Position numbers and translations under genes: made by a program. A stretch of 48,429 bases of DNA from Spirochaetes bacterium GWF1_51_8 (lineage in GTDB: Bacteria > Spirochaetota > Brevinematia > Brevinematales > GWF1-51-8). Shown here in pieces: positions 1 through 9,108 of this stretch. A model generated the notes under the pieces. The model saw only the letters and a program-made list of their open reading frames with translations. It was not told where the DNA came from and searched no databases. The stretch lies in the NCBI GenBank assembly GCA_001829415.1, contig MIBE01000063.1:56869-105297 (forward strand), read 5' to 3'. Numbering within the stretch: the first letter of the stretch is position 1; each line of letters starts with the position of its first letter.

Positions 1-74
1 ACCGACAGCCTGGACAGGAAATAGAGTCCTACTCCCACCGCAAACAGAATAAGAATAACAACCAAATTACCCAT
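1..74 (-). CDS. Small membrane protein, N-terminal part only (cut by window edge)
   Basis: An ATG at 74 on the minus strand follows a strong GAGGAGG ribosome binding site. It opens a frame that runs off the left edge after 24 complete codons. The visible residues begin MGNLVVILILFAVGVGLYFL, which is a single hydrophobic segment, so this is a membrane-anchored or secreted protein. It lies 42 bases downstream of clpC on the same strand and could be the last gene of that operon. A TATAAT-like box at 99-104 may also give it its own promoter. The family cannot be recognised from this fragment. Confidence 0.6.
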   Translation of the reverse strand, partial: MGNLVVILILFAVGVGLYFLSRLS

Positions 75-116
75 ATGTCCTCCTCTTCAATCAGAATGAT
101 TATACTTTATTTTGAA

Positions 117-2681
117 TTAATTTACCAGTTCTTCTTCGCCTAATTCCGTAGCACGGCGTTTCATGGCGCGGGTCTTACCGATCTTCTCGGTAACCTTCAT
201 ATCCGTCTTGTCGCCGTCCTTGATCCGTTCGCGCTTGAATTTGAATTCGATCGTGCCGTTATGCAATGCGACCTGGATTTCCAGAGATTCTTTTTCCGGA
301 TCGATCCGCATATTCTCAGCGATCATCTTGTGCGACGAGGGTATCTCGATCATTTTGCTGATAGACCGCCTGAGCGAACGGGCTCCATATTTGATATCGA
401 AGCCTGTTTCGATTATATTCGCGCGCACGGCGGGCGAGACTTTGAACGCGACACCCTGCACCCCGACCGTCTCGTTCAGCTCATGGATCATTTTTTCAAA
501 GATCGATTCGAGGATATCGCCTTCGAGCGAGTTGAACACGACGACATCGTCGATACGGTTCAGGAACTCGGGACGCAGATTCTTCTTCAGCTCGGAAAGA
601 ACATACTCCTTTTTCTTGTCGTCTTCGGAATCAGAATCCCCAAAACCCATGATCGACTTTTGCGAAAGACGCTCCGTGCCGATATTGGACGTAAATATAA
701 TGATCGTGTTGCGGAAATTCACCTTATTCCCCAAGCTGTCCGTCACCTTCCCTTCATCGAGAATCTGCAAGAAGATGTTGAACACATCGGGATTGGCCTT
801 TTCGATTTCGTCGAACAGCACGACCGAGTAAGGCTTCCGCCGGACTTTTTCGGTCAGCTCTCCGCCGCTCTCGTACCCCACATACCCGGGAGGCGCGCCG
901 AGAATTCTCGATACATTGAAACGTTCCATATACTCGCTCATATCCACACGGATCAAAGAGTCCTCCGTACCGAACATGAACTTGGCGAGGGCTTTCGCGA
1001 GCTCGGTTTTCCCCACACCCGTAGGCCCGAGGAAGATGAAACTCGCAATCGGACGGCGGATATCCCGGAAACCGACTACGCTTTTCCGGATAGCGTTGGA
1101 AACAGCGTCCACCGCCTCGAACTGGCCTTTTACCGACGTCTCTAGGAAGTCCTGTATCTTCGAGTACCGCTCGAAACTCGTCTCGTCGTCGAGGTTGGAT
1201 ATCGGGATATTCGTGATTACGGATAACACCTTCTGGATTTCCTTCTGGTCTATCGTCACGGTTTCCCGCTTTGAATTGTTGATCCATTCCTGCTTCCTGT
1301 CCTCGTACTTCTCACGGAGCAGGTGTATTCTGTCACGGACGTCGGCGGCTTGTTCGTATATCTGGCCGCGGACAAATTCCGACTTCTTATTCTCAAGGTT
1401 GGATAGTTCGATTTCAAGATCGATCAGGTCCTGAGGTTTATTGCTGACAAGCGACGACGCAGTCGCGCCGGCCTCGTCGATCACGTCGATAGCCTTGTCC
1501 GGCAGATGACGGTCGGTGATGAAACGGTGCGAGAGCCGGACAGCGGCCTTGATCGCGTTATCGGTATAACGGACATTATGATGGCCTTCGTACTTCGATT
1601 TGATGCGCGTGAGAATCTCGATAGTTTCGTCGATATCCGGTTCATCCACGACTATCGGCTGGAAACGCCGGACAAGCGCCTTATCCTTCTCGATCCGCTT
1701 CTTGTACTCGTCGAATGTCGTCGCCCCGATACAGCGGATGAGGCCTCTCGCGAGCGCGGGCTTGAGCATATTCGACGCGTCGAGCGCGCCCTCGGCGTTA
1801 CCGGCCCCGAGGATCGTATGGATCTCGTCAATAAACAAGATGACGTCGTTAGCGTCCTCCGTTTCCTTGACCACGTTTTTCAATCTTTCTTCGAACTCGC
1901 CCCGGTATTTCGTCCCCGCGACCAGAAGCCCCATATCGAGAAGCATGATCCGTTTATCTATCAGCTTCTCCGGGACGGAGTTTGTGACAATCAACTGCGC
2001 GATCCCTTCGACTATCGCGGTCTTTCCGACACCCGGCTCCCCTATCAGGATCGGGTTGTTTTTCTGACGGCGCGACAGTACCTGGATCACACGCTGGATT
2101 TCCTTATGCCGCCCGATCACGGGATCGAGCTTTCCCTCGGTGGCCATCTGGGTGATATTCCGCGCGAACTTATCGAGGAAAGGGGTCTTGACTTCTTTGC
2201 GCTTTTTCTTCCAGTTCTTTATCTCGCCGTAGCCGACAGTTTTAATAACCGTGTTGCGGACCTGGTTGATATCGATACCCCTGTTTTCCAGCAGGAACGG
2301 CAGTATCGCTTCGGGATTGTCCTCGGCGATGATACCGAGAAGCAGGTGTTCCGTACCGATATAGTTATGCCCGATCATCTTGGCTTCCTGCCGCGACAGG
2401 TCGAGCACCAGTTTGACGCGCTTCGAGATGGGGATACCGCCGAGAGTGAGGGTGTTCCCGCTCCGGTTTCGGAGGGTCAGTTCCACCTCGCGTTTGATAT
2501 CGTCGACATTTATTCCAAGCGCCACCATGGTGCGTACCCCGGCTCCTTCCGGCTCACGCAGAAGTCCGAGAAACAGGTGTTCCGGCAGTAATTCTTCGCT
2601 AAACAACCGTCTCGCTTCCTGCTGAGAAAGGATGGATATCACCTTCTGAGCTGTGGGCGTAAACCCGGTATAATCATGCAT
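117..2681 (-). CDS. clpC: ClpC-type AAA+ unfoldase (HSP100)
   Basis: ATP-dependent unfoldase that feeds substrates to the ClpP protease in the cytoplasm. The 854 residues show two N-terminal Clp repeats (about 1-145), a first AAA+ domain with Walker A GEPGVGKT (214-221) and Walker B ILFIDE (281-286), and a short middle domain with a UVR-like coiled coil (about 425-465). The second AAA+ domain has GPTGVGKT (552-559) and VVLFDE (620-625), followed by the C-terminal small domain. The UVR-bearing middle domain marks ClpC rather than ClpA or ClpB. A GGAGATGAAGG site precedes the ATG. It is the third gene after mcsA and mcsB, 25 bases behind mcsB, so in known systems McsB-marked proteins would be its substrates. 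Intact. Confidence 0.96.
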   Translation of the reverse strand: MHDYTGFTPTAQKVISILSQQEARRLFSEELLPEHLFLGLLREPEGAGVRTMVALGINVDDIKREVELTLRNRSGNTLTLGGIPISKRVKLVLDLSRQEAKMIGHNYIGTEHLLLGIIAEDNPEAILPFLLENRGIDINQVRNTVIKTVGYGEIKNWKKKRKEVKTPFLDKFARNITQMATEGKLDPVIGRHKEIQRVIQVLSRRQKNNPILIGEPGVGKTAIVEGIAQLIVTNSVPEKLIDKRIMLLDMGLLVAGTKYRGEFEERLKNVVKETEDANDVILFIDEIHTILGAGNAEGALDASNMLKPALARGLIRCIGATTFDEYKKRIEKDKALVRRFQPIVVDEPDIDETIEILTRIKSKYEGHHNVRYTDNAIKAAVRLSHRFITDRHLPDKAIDVIDEAGATASSLVSNKPQDLIDLEIELSNLENKKSEFVRGQIYEQAADVRDRIHLLREKYEDRKQEWINNSKRETVTIDQKEIQKVLSVITNIPISNLDDETSFERYSKIQDFLETSVKGQFEAVDAVSNAIRKSVVGFRDIRRPIASFIFLGPTGVGKTELAKALAKFMFGTEDSLIRVDMSEYMERFNVSRILGAPPGYVGYESGGELTEKVRRKPYSVVLFDEIEKANPDVFNIFLQILDEGKVTDSLGNKVNFRNTIIIFTSNIGTERLSQKSIMGFGDSDSEDDKKKEYVLSELKKNLRPEFLNRIDDVVVFNSLEGDILESIFEKMIHELNETVGVQGVAFKVSPAVRANIIETGFDIKYGARSLRRSISKMIEIPSSHKMIAENMRIDPEKESLEIQVALHNGTIEFKFKRERIKDGDKTDMKVTEKIGKTRAMKRRATELGEEELVN

Positions 2682-2706
2682 TTTCCTTCATCTCCCCGGC
2701 GGAATG

Positions 2707-3735
2707 TTATCCGACCGATTTATACTTTATCTGCGCTAACGTTTTCTTTAACTGATCCATTCTCTCGAACGATACCCTTTCCAACGGAACATTGTTCCTG
2801 TAGATGAGATAGTTATCCGTCGTGTTCTGCACCAACTCTCTCAATTCATCCCTGTCTCCGATTGTTACATAACGGTCGGCGAGTGAGTCGATTAGAGAGA
2901 CATAATAGAGCATATCGCTCCAATTGATCCTGTCCATATTCTTCAGTTCGAAGATCTCCTCGAACACAATCTCGCGTTCCTGCTTCTTGGAGAAATATTC
3001 CTTCCGCATCTCCATTTCCATCTGGTGAAGCCGGGACACCATTTCTTCGAATTCCGAAACCATTTCGTCTTCCGAAAGGCCTATCGAGTATATATTGGAA
3101 AAGAAGTAAAGCCCGCTCGCGGATTTCTCCCCGCCCGCGTTAATCACCGAATACCCGATACTGTTCACGCTTTCGATAAACGCCTGTATCTGCTTATTGG
3201 CCATCAGACCGTAGAGATTGACCAGTACCGAAATGCGGAGCCCCGTACCGATATTCAGGATCGAAGAAGTCAGATAGCCCCATTTCTCATCGAAGGCGAA
3301 ATCGACCTTCTCTTCTATACCGAAAAGGATATCCGAGAGGCGTTGGTACATCTTTTTTATATCGTAGCCTGTTTCTATCGAAAAAATCCGGAGATGGTCG
3401 TCTTCGTTAATCAGGATTACCCAGTCGCCCGCCGGATCGGAAATCATCTTTCTGCCGTTGCGGATAAACTCCTGAGTGATGACATTACTACCGGCATAGA
3501 CCATGACCTGGTTCTGCGGGAGTTCGTCGAAACTCGTGACGTTGATCCGTCCGGAAACATCCTTTATCTTCTCGGTCAGTTTTTCGTCTATATCGAGTCT
3601 TTCCTTTTCCTTCAGGAAGTGGGGAAACCTGAGACCTTCGAGGTTACGCGCGATACGGACACGCGATGAAAAAACGAAACCGTCGAGTTTGTTCTTCCTG
3701 CGCCTGACTCTCTTCGGGAATTCAATGAATCTCAT
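2707..3735 (-). CDS. mcsB: McsB-like protein arginine kinase, with Ser at the usual Cys position
   Basis: ATP:guanido phosphotransferase-fold protein of 342 residues. In Firmicutes McsB phosphorylates arginines on proteins, marking them for ClpC-ClpP. Visible motifs are SSRVRIARNL (23-32), NEDDH (110-114), the loop NIGTGLR (161-167) and GGEKSASGLYFFSN (201-214, the second catalytic Glu region). The family loop normally reads T-A-C-P-T-N before (V/I)GTG, with a conserved Cys. Here it reads T-S-S-I-L-N, so the Cys is Ser158, confirmed by the TCT TCG codons. The start overlaps the end of mcsA by 14 bases, indicating translational coupling. The kinase may be weaker or altered, or may act mainly as a phosphoarginine-binding adaptor; that is inference. 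The family call is firm and full activity is uncertain. Confidence 0.9.
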   Translation of the reverse strand: MRFIEFPKRVRRRKNKLDGFVFSSRVRIARNLEGLRFPHFLKEKERLDIDEKLTEKIKDVSGRINVTSFDELPQNQVMVYAGSNVITQEFIRNGRKMISDPAGDWVILINEDDHLRIFSIETGYDIKKMYQRLSDILFGIEEKVDFAFDEKWGYLTSSILNIGTGLRISVLVNLYGLMANKQIQAFIESVNSIGYSVINAGGEKSASGLYFFSNIYSIGLSEDEMVSEFEEMVSRLHQMEMEMRKEYFSKKQEREIVFEEIFELKNMDRINWSDMLYYVSLIDSLADRYVTIGDRDELRELVQNTTDNYLIYRNNVPLERVSFERMDQLKKTLAQIKYKSVG

Positions 3736-4333
3736 CGTAACGCCGGGAATCGAAATTACCGATCAGCTTTTCCAGCCGCCGTTTGACCTTTTCCGCTTCC
3801 TCATATTCCTCGTTGTGGAGAAGTTTTTCCAGTTTATTGTGAAGGAACAGGATTTCCTGTTTGAGAAGATAAAGCTTGGCGAATTTTTTCGGCATTCTGC
3901 CCTTGTGCACCGCGCCGCGTTCCAACTCGAACGCAAACTCGCCTATATATTCCTTAAAGACTTGATAACAATCGGAGCAGCCGAGCATGCCGGTTTCTTT
4001 GAATTGTTCGAATTTCAGGCCGCAGCTTGGGCACACTTGCCCGTCGGGGGAAGGATTGTTATTTCCGTTTTCGTCCTTCATCTTCATTCCGATTAAGTTG
4101 ATATTCGCGATGATCCCGGTCAATAAATCCTTCATTTCCTCGATAACCTTCAGGAGCTTGTCATCGACGAAATTCAATTCCTTGATATTATCCTTATCCT
4201 GGAGATAACGGATCGCGCATCCGGCGCAGAGGCCTTTCTGCTCGAACTTATCGCCGGAGACTATTTTGACAAATATGACTGAGTCCTCGATCCCGCAAAT
4301 ACTGCATTTGGCCGGGTGACTGTGTTCCAGCAT
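3722..4333 (-). CDS. mcsA: McsA-like zinc-finger/UVR protein, activator of McsB
   Basis: Cytoplasmic partner of McsB. It has 203 residues with two four-Cys zinc sites, CxxC at 10/13 with 36/39 and CxxC at 101/104 with 119/122. A C-terminal UVR motif (about 166-193, rich in Glu, Lys and Leu) resembles the UvrB/UvrC interaction helix. This Cys-Cys-UVR order is the McsA architecture. In Firmicutes it stimulates McsB and links it to ClpC. A GGGAGGG site lies 4 bases before the ATG, and it is the first gene of the mcsA-mcsB-clpC operon. No ctsR-like gene precedes it: the next upstream gene is an unrelated membrane protein, separated by a terminator. Confidence 0.9.
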   Translation of the reverse strand: MLEHSHPAKCSICGIEDSVIFVKIVSGDKFEQKGLCAGCAIRYLQDKDNIKELNFVDDKLLKVIEEMKDLLTGIIANINLIGMKMKDENGNNNPSPDGQVCPSCGLKFEQFKETGMLGCSDCYQVFKEYIGEFAFELERGAVHKGRMPKKFAKLYLLKQEILFLHNKLEKLLHNEEYEEAEKVKRRLEKLIGNFDSRRYDEIH

Positions 4334-4457
4334 TTATCCCTCCCGAAACAGAGACGGATCGCGAAATCCGCCGAAAACCCTCTTTCTCCCCCGCTTACTT
4401 TATATATCGCATTCCGTGTAAAAAAACTGAACATTTCCTTTCGTAAAACCTCTATAT

Positions 4458-4485
4458 AGTATACCTTATAAACAAAAGAATTCAA
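4458..4485 (-). promoter_or_regulatory. Predicted sigma-70 promoter of mcsA-mcsB-clpC
   Basis: TTGAAT (4480-4485), a 16-base spacer and TATACT (4458-4463) on the minus strand. The predicted transcript start lies near 4450, leaving a leader of about 115 bases before mcsA. I could not see a CtsR-type GGTCAAA direct repeat overlapping it. Confidence 0.6.
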
Positions 4486-4543
4486 AACATTTCCTATAAG
4501 ATAATGAAGAATCAAGGATTTGTCAATAGAGAAATCGTTAAAT

Positions 4544-4570
4544 GAAGGAAGGGCCGCGCGGACGCGGCCC
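4544..4570 (-). terminator. Rho-independent terminator after the 212-residue membrane protein gene
   Basis: GGGCCGCG (4551-4558) pairs perfectly with CGCGGCCC (4563-4570) around a 4-base loop. Read on the minus strand, the stem is followed by the T-rich tract TTCCTTCATTT. It begins 7 bases after the stop codon at 4578 and insulates the mcs-clp operon from the upstream gene. Confidence 0.8.
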
Positions 4571-4577
4571 GTTGAAA

Positions 4578-5216
4578 CTAGGATAATGGCGGGAACGGAA
4601 TGGTCACAAACTTGATGATCGAATAGATAAACATCAGCCCGGCCGCGCCGATATAAGCAAGTTTCAGGTTCCACGATTTTGCGAGGGAACACATACCCGC
4701 GAAGAACAAGACGATGGTGAACAGCACGGTCGCGAACGTGAATCCGTCGCCGTACTCGTTCGCCTTCTGTGCCTCTTCCATCTGCATCTGGGCAATGCCG
4801 TAATTCGAATCGGACGATTCCATTGTCTGCATGATATTCCCTATCCTCTCCTCATACGCCTTATCCAGTTCGCCCTGATCGGTATCGGCCTGAAGGTCTT
4901 TCTGCAATGCTTCGCTCAGTTTGCTGAAGAGGTAATCCGCATCGGGATCGCCGGTCTTCTCGGCCTTCTTCCACTGCATATAGATCATATCGTCCTTAAA
5001 GTCTTCCAGCGTAAATTGGGTGTAGTCGTTTAACGCGTCCAGGTACGAGGTGCTGGATTCGCTCATCGTCATAATGGCCTTATTAAACCCGGTCATCGAG
5101 TTGCCGCCCCAGAGAGCGGAAAAATACGCGGCAAGCGCGCCGAAGATAGTAGTCACACCGATCACTACCGCGCTGATAATCTCGAGCGTTTGCAGTTTTT
5201 TTTCGTCTACCTGCAT
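4578..5216 (-). CDS. Unrecognised membrane protein with three predicted membrane segments
   Basis: 212 residues. One hydrophobic segment lies near the N terminus (about 12-33) and two near the C terminus (about 159-177 and 185-203). They enclose a soluble middle of about 125 residues rich in Asp, Glu, Gln and Met, including the acidic stretch QADTDQGELDKAYEER. This layout resembles the DUF4337 family, but I hold that loosely. An AAGGAGGAG site precedes the ATG by 4 bases. It is the second gene of a two-gene unit, 27 bases after the 208-residue gene, and is closed by a clear terminator. Function unknown. Confidence 0.75.
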   Translation of the reverse strand: MQVDEKKLQTLEIISAVVIGVTTIFGALAAYFSALWGGNSMTGFNKAIMTMSESSTSYLDALNDYTQFTLEDFKDDMIYMQWKKAEKTGDPDADYLFSKLSEALQKDLQADTDQGELDKAYEERIGNIMQTMESSDSNYGIAQMQMEEAQKANEYGDGFTFATVLFTIVLFFAGMCSLAKSWNLKLAYIGAAGLMFIYSIIKFVTIPFPPLS

Positions 5217-5243
5217 ATACTCCTCCTTGCAGATTTTTACATT

Positions 5244-5870
5244 TTAAGAAATAGCCTTTTTTATTTCTTCGCCGACAGCCGTCAGACCGTCCTGCCACGT
5301 CCCGCTCTTCAGGTGAACATACAATCCCGCGCTCCGCTTAGTCCCGTCGAAACGGAACATCAGAAACGAGTTTTCCGGCAGTCCCGAAAACACGCCGGCA
5401 AACTTCTCATATCCCGCCGTGTTCGAGCAGACAATAAACTTCCGTTTCCCCAAGCGCAATTCCGTCATATCCAAACCGTCACCCAGCTCGCTTTCGGGGA
5501 GCAGACGTTTCGAATCGCCCCGCACGATAAAAAACTTCTGCATTACTTCGCGTTCGAACGTCCATTCCACCCATAGCCTGTCGCTTCTCGAGGTAATCAG
5601 CGACACAGGCAGATAGAGCAGGCTGTGACGGGGCAGCATCAGCATCGTCACCCTGACCTGCCGAAAACCGTTGACAACATACGACGCGCGGAATCCCACT
5701 ACTCCGCCGATCCAGACATATGTCTGATCCTTCGGGACGAGAATCTTTTCTAAAACCCCCGATACCTCGCGGGCTTTTTTCAGATTCAGTCTTCTTCCGA
5801 CAAAATAGCCCAGCACCAAGATCAAGGCGAATGACGAGAGAATAAAAAAAGTTACCGTATCAACTTGCAT
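5244..5870 (-). CDS. Unrecognised protein with one N-terminal membrane anchor
   Basis: 208 residues. A single membrane segment (about 7-26) is followed by basic residues (RRLNLKK), so the remaining 180 residues probably face the cytoplasm. The soluble part mixes strands and helices and has no motif I recognise. Its position ahead of the DUF4337-like gene, 27 bases apart, suggests co-transcription. The start at 5870 has no clear Shine-Dalgarno site, and the predicted transcript start is only about 12 bases upstream. Confidence 0.7.
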   Translation of the reverse strand: MQVDTVTFFILSSFALILVLGYFVGRRLNLKKAREVSGVLEKILVPKDQTYVWIGGVVGFRASYVVNGFRQVRVTMLMLPRHSLLYLPVSLITSRSDRLWVEWTFEREVMQKFFIVRGDSKRLLPESELGDGLDMTELRLGKRKFIVCSNTAGYEKFAGVFSGLPENSFLMFRFDGTKRSAGLYVHLKSGTWQDGLTAVGEEIKKAIS

Positions 5871-5888
5871 AGAACCGACCGAAAAATT

Positions 5889-5917
5889 ATTATATATCAG
5901 GAACAGTTTTCAGTCCA
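5889..5917 (-). promoter_or_regulatory. Predicted sigma-70 promoter of the two-gene membrane-protein unit
   Basis: TGGACT (5912-5917), a 17-base spacer and TATAAT (5889-5894) on the minus strand. The predicted start of transcription is about 12 bases before the ATG at 5870, so the leader is very short. Confidence 0.5.
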
Positions 5918-6030
5918 GTCCATTTTTATTAATATTTTCATATGTCCGTAACCAGCGCTATCCGGCAGTACCGTTCGATAGCAAACTCAATGTTTCAGGG
6001 ATTGTATTGTTCGATAAGGAGCGCTATAAA

Positions 6031-6507
6031 ATGATAGCCTATATCGGAATAGGGTCGAATTCCGGCGATAAGAAGAAGTATATCCGCGACGCACTCGAAA
6101 AGCTCGGGATGATCGCGAGTATCCTGCAATGCTCGAAACCGGCGCGCTTCGCCCCCTACGGTGTCAGCGATCAGCCGGATTTTATCAACATTGCGGTAAA
6201 ATGCGAGACTGCGTTCGAACCACTCGCCCTGCTCGATGAGCTATTGAAGATCGAGTCGGACCTCGGGCGGGTCAGGACATACCGTTGGGGCCCGAGGGAA
6301 ATCGATCTGGACATCCTTCTTCTCGACCGGATGGTGCTCTATCTGCCGAACCGGAAGAATCCGCTCATCGTACCGCATCCGGATATGCACAAACGGGAAT
6401 TCGTGCTGAAGCCGTTATGCGAGATCGCGCCGGAAGCGGTGCATCCCGTGCTCAGAAAAACCGTCCGCGAGCTACTTGATGATCTAATCGCTGACACGAA
6501 GGGATGA
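6031..6507 (+). CDS. folK: 2-amino-4-hydroxy-6-hydroxymethyldihydropteridine pyrophosphokinase (HPPK)
   Basis: Folate biosynthesis enzyme that transfers pyrophosphate from ATP to 6-hydroxymethyl-7,8-dihydropterin, in the cytoplasm. The 158 residues begin MIAYIGIGSNSGDK, the family N terminus (GSN). They contain the signature stretch around WGPREIDLDILL (metal- and ATP-binding Asp pair) and the later PHPDMHKREFVL. I chose the ATG at 6031 because AAGGAG (6016-6021) sits 9 bases before it. A TTG at 6007 in the same frame lies upstream of that site and would add residues the family lacks. The gene is convergent with the next one, 6 bases away, and no other folate gene is nearby. Confidence 0.95.
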   Translation: MIAYIGIGSNSGDKKKYIRDALEKLGMIASILQCSKPARFAPYGVSDQPDFINIAVKCETAFEPLALLDELLKIESDLGRVRTYRWGPREIDLDILLLDRMVLYLPNRKNPLIVPHPDMHKREFVLKPLCEIAPEAVHPVLRKTVRELLDDLIADTKG

Positions 6508-6513
6508 TCTGTT

Positions 6514-7734
6514 TCATTCTTTCTCGTTAACCGGAATCAATATGGGAGACGGAAGAATATTAAAATACTTCCAGCGCAGGTTATCGCCGTCCGGGTAATC
6601 GCTATGTCCGTTTGTCAACGGATCGTCCCAGGAAACCGCGATAATATGCCACCCGTTTCCCCACCACACCTCGTTCCATGCGTGGTTAACCGTGACCGAA
6701 TCACCGGTTTTTCCCGCGATAAATTTTACCGGAATGTTCATTACCCGAAGCATTGCAGAGTACAAATGCGCATAACCCGCGCATACCGCGGAACCCCTTT
6801 TTAAAACACTTAAAGCATCTTCAGGTTTGGAAAAACCTTCATACACCTCATTATCGAAAAAGACTGTTTTTATTATATAGTCGTGCAGAAGAACCGCGAT
6901 ATTCGAGGGGTTGGTTTCTTTTCCGCATAATTGAAGGGTTATAGCCCGGATCAGCGGATCGAAAGATTGGGCGGACTCGGAAGGCATCAAATAACGGAAG
7001 TCCTCTGGATTGATATTCGTTACGGTCTGAACTGAAAGATACCGCCAATAATCTGCCGGATCGGATTTCTTCATTATCTTCAGGGTATAGTTACCGGGAC
7101 CGTACCGTAAAAAAATCATCTTTTCAAAATATCCCTTTTGTTCCATAATGCCCCATGTGATATTCGATTTGCCGGGGTCTTCGAGAACAAAACCGATTTT
7201 CTGCTGGCCTGAGGAATAGTTTGTTCCTTTTACCATAAAAAAAGAATCCGCCGAGAAATTCCCCGCGACACTCGATGTGATGAGAAGCGTTTTCCCATAT
7301 TCGGGAAATTTTGTCATCGGTTTTTCGGTAAGATTGCTGATAAATCCTTTTACGGGAATTCCGCCGAATTGAATGACCTCGGGGAGAGTCCTCATCGCGA
7401 CGGGAATTAATTGAACTGATTTACCTTTCGATTTTACCGATAACCGGTAGTAGTAGACGGTATTGGGTTTCAGCCCCTGATGAATGAACTCCGTTCCGCT
7501 CCCGTTATAAATCGTCTCGTATTCCATATTCGAACCGGCAGAACACGAGAGAGTATAGACCGCGGAATCCTGCCATTCATTCCATTTCAGGTGCAGGTAG
7601 TTTGCGCCGTAAAAAGAAGATTCCAAATAGAATTCTTTTTCTATGCCGGTCATGGATTCTTTTCCGGAAAAAAATAGCACCGGACTATAAAAAGCGGAAC
7701 AGAAAATCAGGGTGATCGAAAGTAACCTCATCAT
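6514..7734 (-). CDS. Secreted transglutaminase-like protein with a fibronectin-III-like domain (paralogue 1)
   Basis: 406 residues with an N-terminal hydrophobic signal (about 1-22) and a beta-sandwich region around 40-110 ending NTVYYYRLSV, typical of fibronectin III. A C-terminal transglutaminase-like domain carries the catalytic triad Cys318 (AVCAGY), His351 (NHAWNEVWW) and Asp370 (SWDDP). This fold acts as a peptidase, or as a cross-linking or binding module. The substrate is unknown. The ATG follows directly on the TAA of the upstream paralogue, so the two are translationally coupled. Unlike its neighbour it lacks an obvious lipobox. The triad is intact, so an active enzyme is plausible. 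Confidence 0.85.
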   Translation of the reverse strand: MMRLLSITLIFCSAFYSPVLFFSGKESMTGIEKEFYLESSFYGANYLHLKWNEWQDSAVYTLSCSAGSNMEYETIYNGSGTEFIHQGLKPNTVYYYRLSVKSKGKSVQLIPVAMRTLPEVIQFGGIPVKGFISNLTEKPMTKFPEYGKTLLITSSVAGNFSADSFFMVKGTNYSSGQQKIGFVLEDPGKSNITWGIMEQKGYFEKMIFLRYGPGNYTLKIMKKSDPADYWRYLSVQTVTNINPEDFRYLMPSESAQSFDPLIRAITLQLCGKETNPSNIAVLLHDYIIKTVFFDNEVYEGFSKPEDALSVLKRGSAVCAGYAHLYSAMLRVMNIPVKFIAGKTGDSVTVNHAWNEVWWGNGWHIIAVSWDDPLTNGHSDYPDGDNLRWKYFNILPSPILIPVNEKE

Positions 7735-8997
7735 TTATTCCATTTCCTCACCGGTAATACCGAACGAGCAATAATCCACGGACGACCAATCCTGATGGTC
7801 TGCGAGGAACGCTCCCTCGGAGATATCGAAATAGTTCCACCGCAGGTTATAGCCGTCCGGGTAGTCGCTATGCCCGCCTATTAACGGATCGTCCCATGTG
7901 ACATCGACGATATGCCACGTGTTAGCCCACCAGACTTCGTTCCACGCGTGATTGATCGTCTCGGAACCGCCCGCCTTGCCGTGGATATAGACAGCCGGGA
8001 TATCGATCGCGCGCAGAAGCGCGGCGTAGATCGCGCTGTACCCCGCGCAGACAGCGTTCCAACGTTCGTACACCGCAACCGCGTCCTGCGGGCGATAGAT
8101 GCCGTTATATATATCGAGATCGTAATAGATACTTTTAACAAGGTAATCGTGAATCGCGCGCGCTTTATTGGAAATCTCGGAGATCATCCCGGTCAACTGA
8201 AACGCAAGCGCCCTGATCCTCGGATCGAGGGATTGGACGATCTCGGACGGCATCAGATAACGGAAATCGTTCGTGCGCGCGTTCGTCACGTACATCACCG
8301 CTCCGACATACCAGTAGCCGTCGGGATGCGGCCCGATCAGCACGGTGATCTTATAGTTTCCGCCGCCGTAACGCAGGAATATCATTTTTTCGAAATATCC
8401 CCGGTCGTCGAGATAATGCCAGATCGTTTGGCTTCCGTCGGGCGACTCGATAGCGATTGCCGCCTGCGGATAATCGACCGCGTAATTCGTTCCCTTGATA
8501 ATGAAATAGGAATCCGCGAGGAAATTGCTTGCCGTGGTTGATGTTATCTTGATATTGTTGTTGTAGATCGAGTACTTTTTCATAGGCGCGGAAGTCAGGT
8601 TGCTGATGAAGCCGTCGACGGTGATCCCGCCGAACTGCAGGCGCACCGGCAATGTCCTCATCGCGATCACGGGAAGGTCGAACATCGCGCCGCCCATATC
8701 CGCGGATAGCCTGTAGTAATAAGTAGTGTCGGGGGTCAATCCGTTCTGCTGAAAGTTTAGCGCCCCGCCTGAGTAGATTTGGCTGAATACCCCGTTCGAG
8801 CTCGCCGAATAAGACAAAACATAACCCGTTGCGCCGTTCGTCTCGCTCCACACAAAGGTGATCGTGTTCGACCCTGCGGTAGCGATGGATAGGAGAAACG
8901 GGTTTACCGCGGCGGGCGTCGGCGGATTTCCGGGATCAGGTGCGCAGGAGACAAGAATCGAGGCGGTTAAGAGAAAGGAAATATAGAATTTTATCAT
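7735..8997 (-). CDS. Transglutaminase-like lipoprotein with a fibronectin-III-like domain (paralogue 2)
   Basis: 420 residues from the ATG at 8997. I chose this over a GTG at 9006 because GGGGAG lies 8 bases ahead of it. The N terminus is a lipoprotein signal ending in the lipobox LVSC (Cys18). A fibronectin-III-like domain follows (ending TTYYYRLSA), then a middle region with DFRYLMPSE. The transglutaminase-like domain has Cys317 (AVCAGYS), His350 (NHAWNEVWW) and Asp369 (TWDDP). It closely resembles the next gene along its whole length, so this is a tandem duplication. Membrane anchoring of one copy and probable release of the other suggests divided roles; that is inference. Confidence 0.88.
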   Translation of the reverse strand: MIKFYISFLLTASILVSCAPDPGNPPTPAAVNPFLLSIATAGSNTITFVWSETNGATGYVLSYSASSNGVFSQIYSGGALNFQQNGLTPDTTYYYRLSADMGGAMFDLPVIAMRTLPVRLQFGGITVDGFISNLTSAPMKKYSIYNNNIKITSTTASNFLADSYFIIKGTNYAVDYPQAAIAIESPDGSQTIWHYLDDRGYFEKMIFLRYGGGNYKITVLIGPHPDGYWYVGAVMYVTNARTNDFRYLMPSEIVQSLDPRIRALAFQLTGMISEISNKARAIHDYLVKSIYYDLDIYNGIYRPQDAVAVYERWNAVCAGYSAIYAALLRAIDIPAVYIHGKAGGSETINHAWNEVWWANTWHIVDVTWDDPLIGGHSDYPDGYNLRWNYFDISEGAFLADHQDWSSVDYCSFGITGEEME

Positions 8998-9025
8998 CGA
9001 TAACACTCCCCGTTAGATATGAAAT

Positions 9026-9054
9026 AGTATGCCCCGGATTCCGTGAAATTTCAA
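9026..9054 (-). promoter_or_regulatory. Predicted promoter of the transglutaminase-like pair
   Basis: TTGAAA (9049-9054), a 17-base spacer and CATACT (9026-9031) on the minus strand. It lies back to back with the argG promoter, with about 20 bases between the two -35 boxes. Confidence 0.5.
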
Positions 9055-9073
9055 TTTTTCCGGCGACCGCGTG

Positions 9074-9102
9074 TTGATTTTTTTCGTGAAACAGTCTATA
9101 AT
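9074..9102 (+). promoter_or_regulatory. Predicted sigma-70 promoter of argG
   Basis: TTGATT (9074-9079), a 17-base spacer and a perfect TATAAT (9097-9102). The predicted transcript start near 9109 coincides with the 5' edge of the first leader hairpin. Confidence 0.7.
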
Positions 9103-9108
9103 TAAAGT

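Noticed and set aside
261-2591. Long plus-strand open frames opposite clpC
   Set aside because: They lack ribosome sites and protein-family features, and mirror the codon pattern of clpC.
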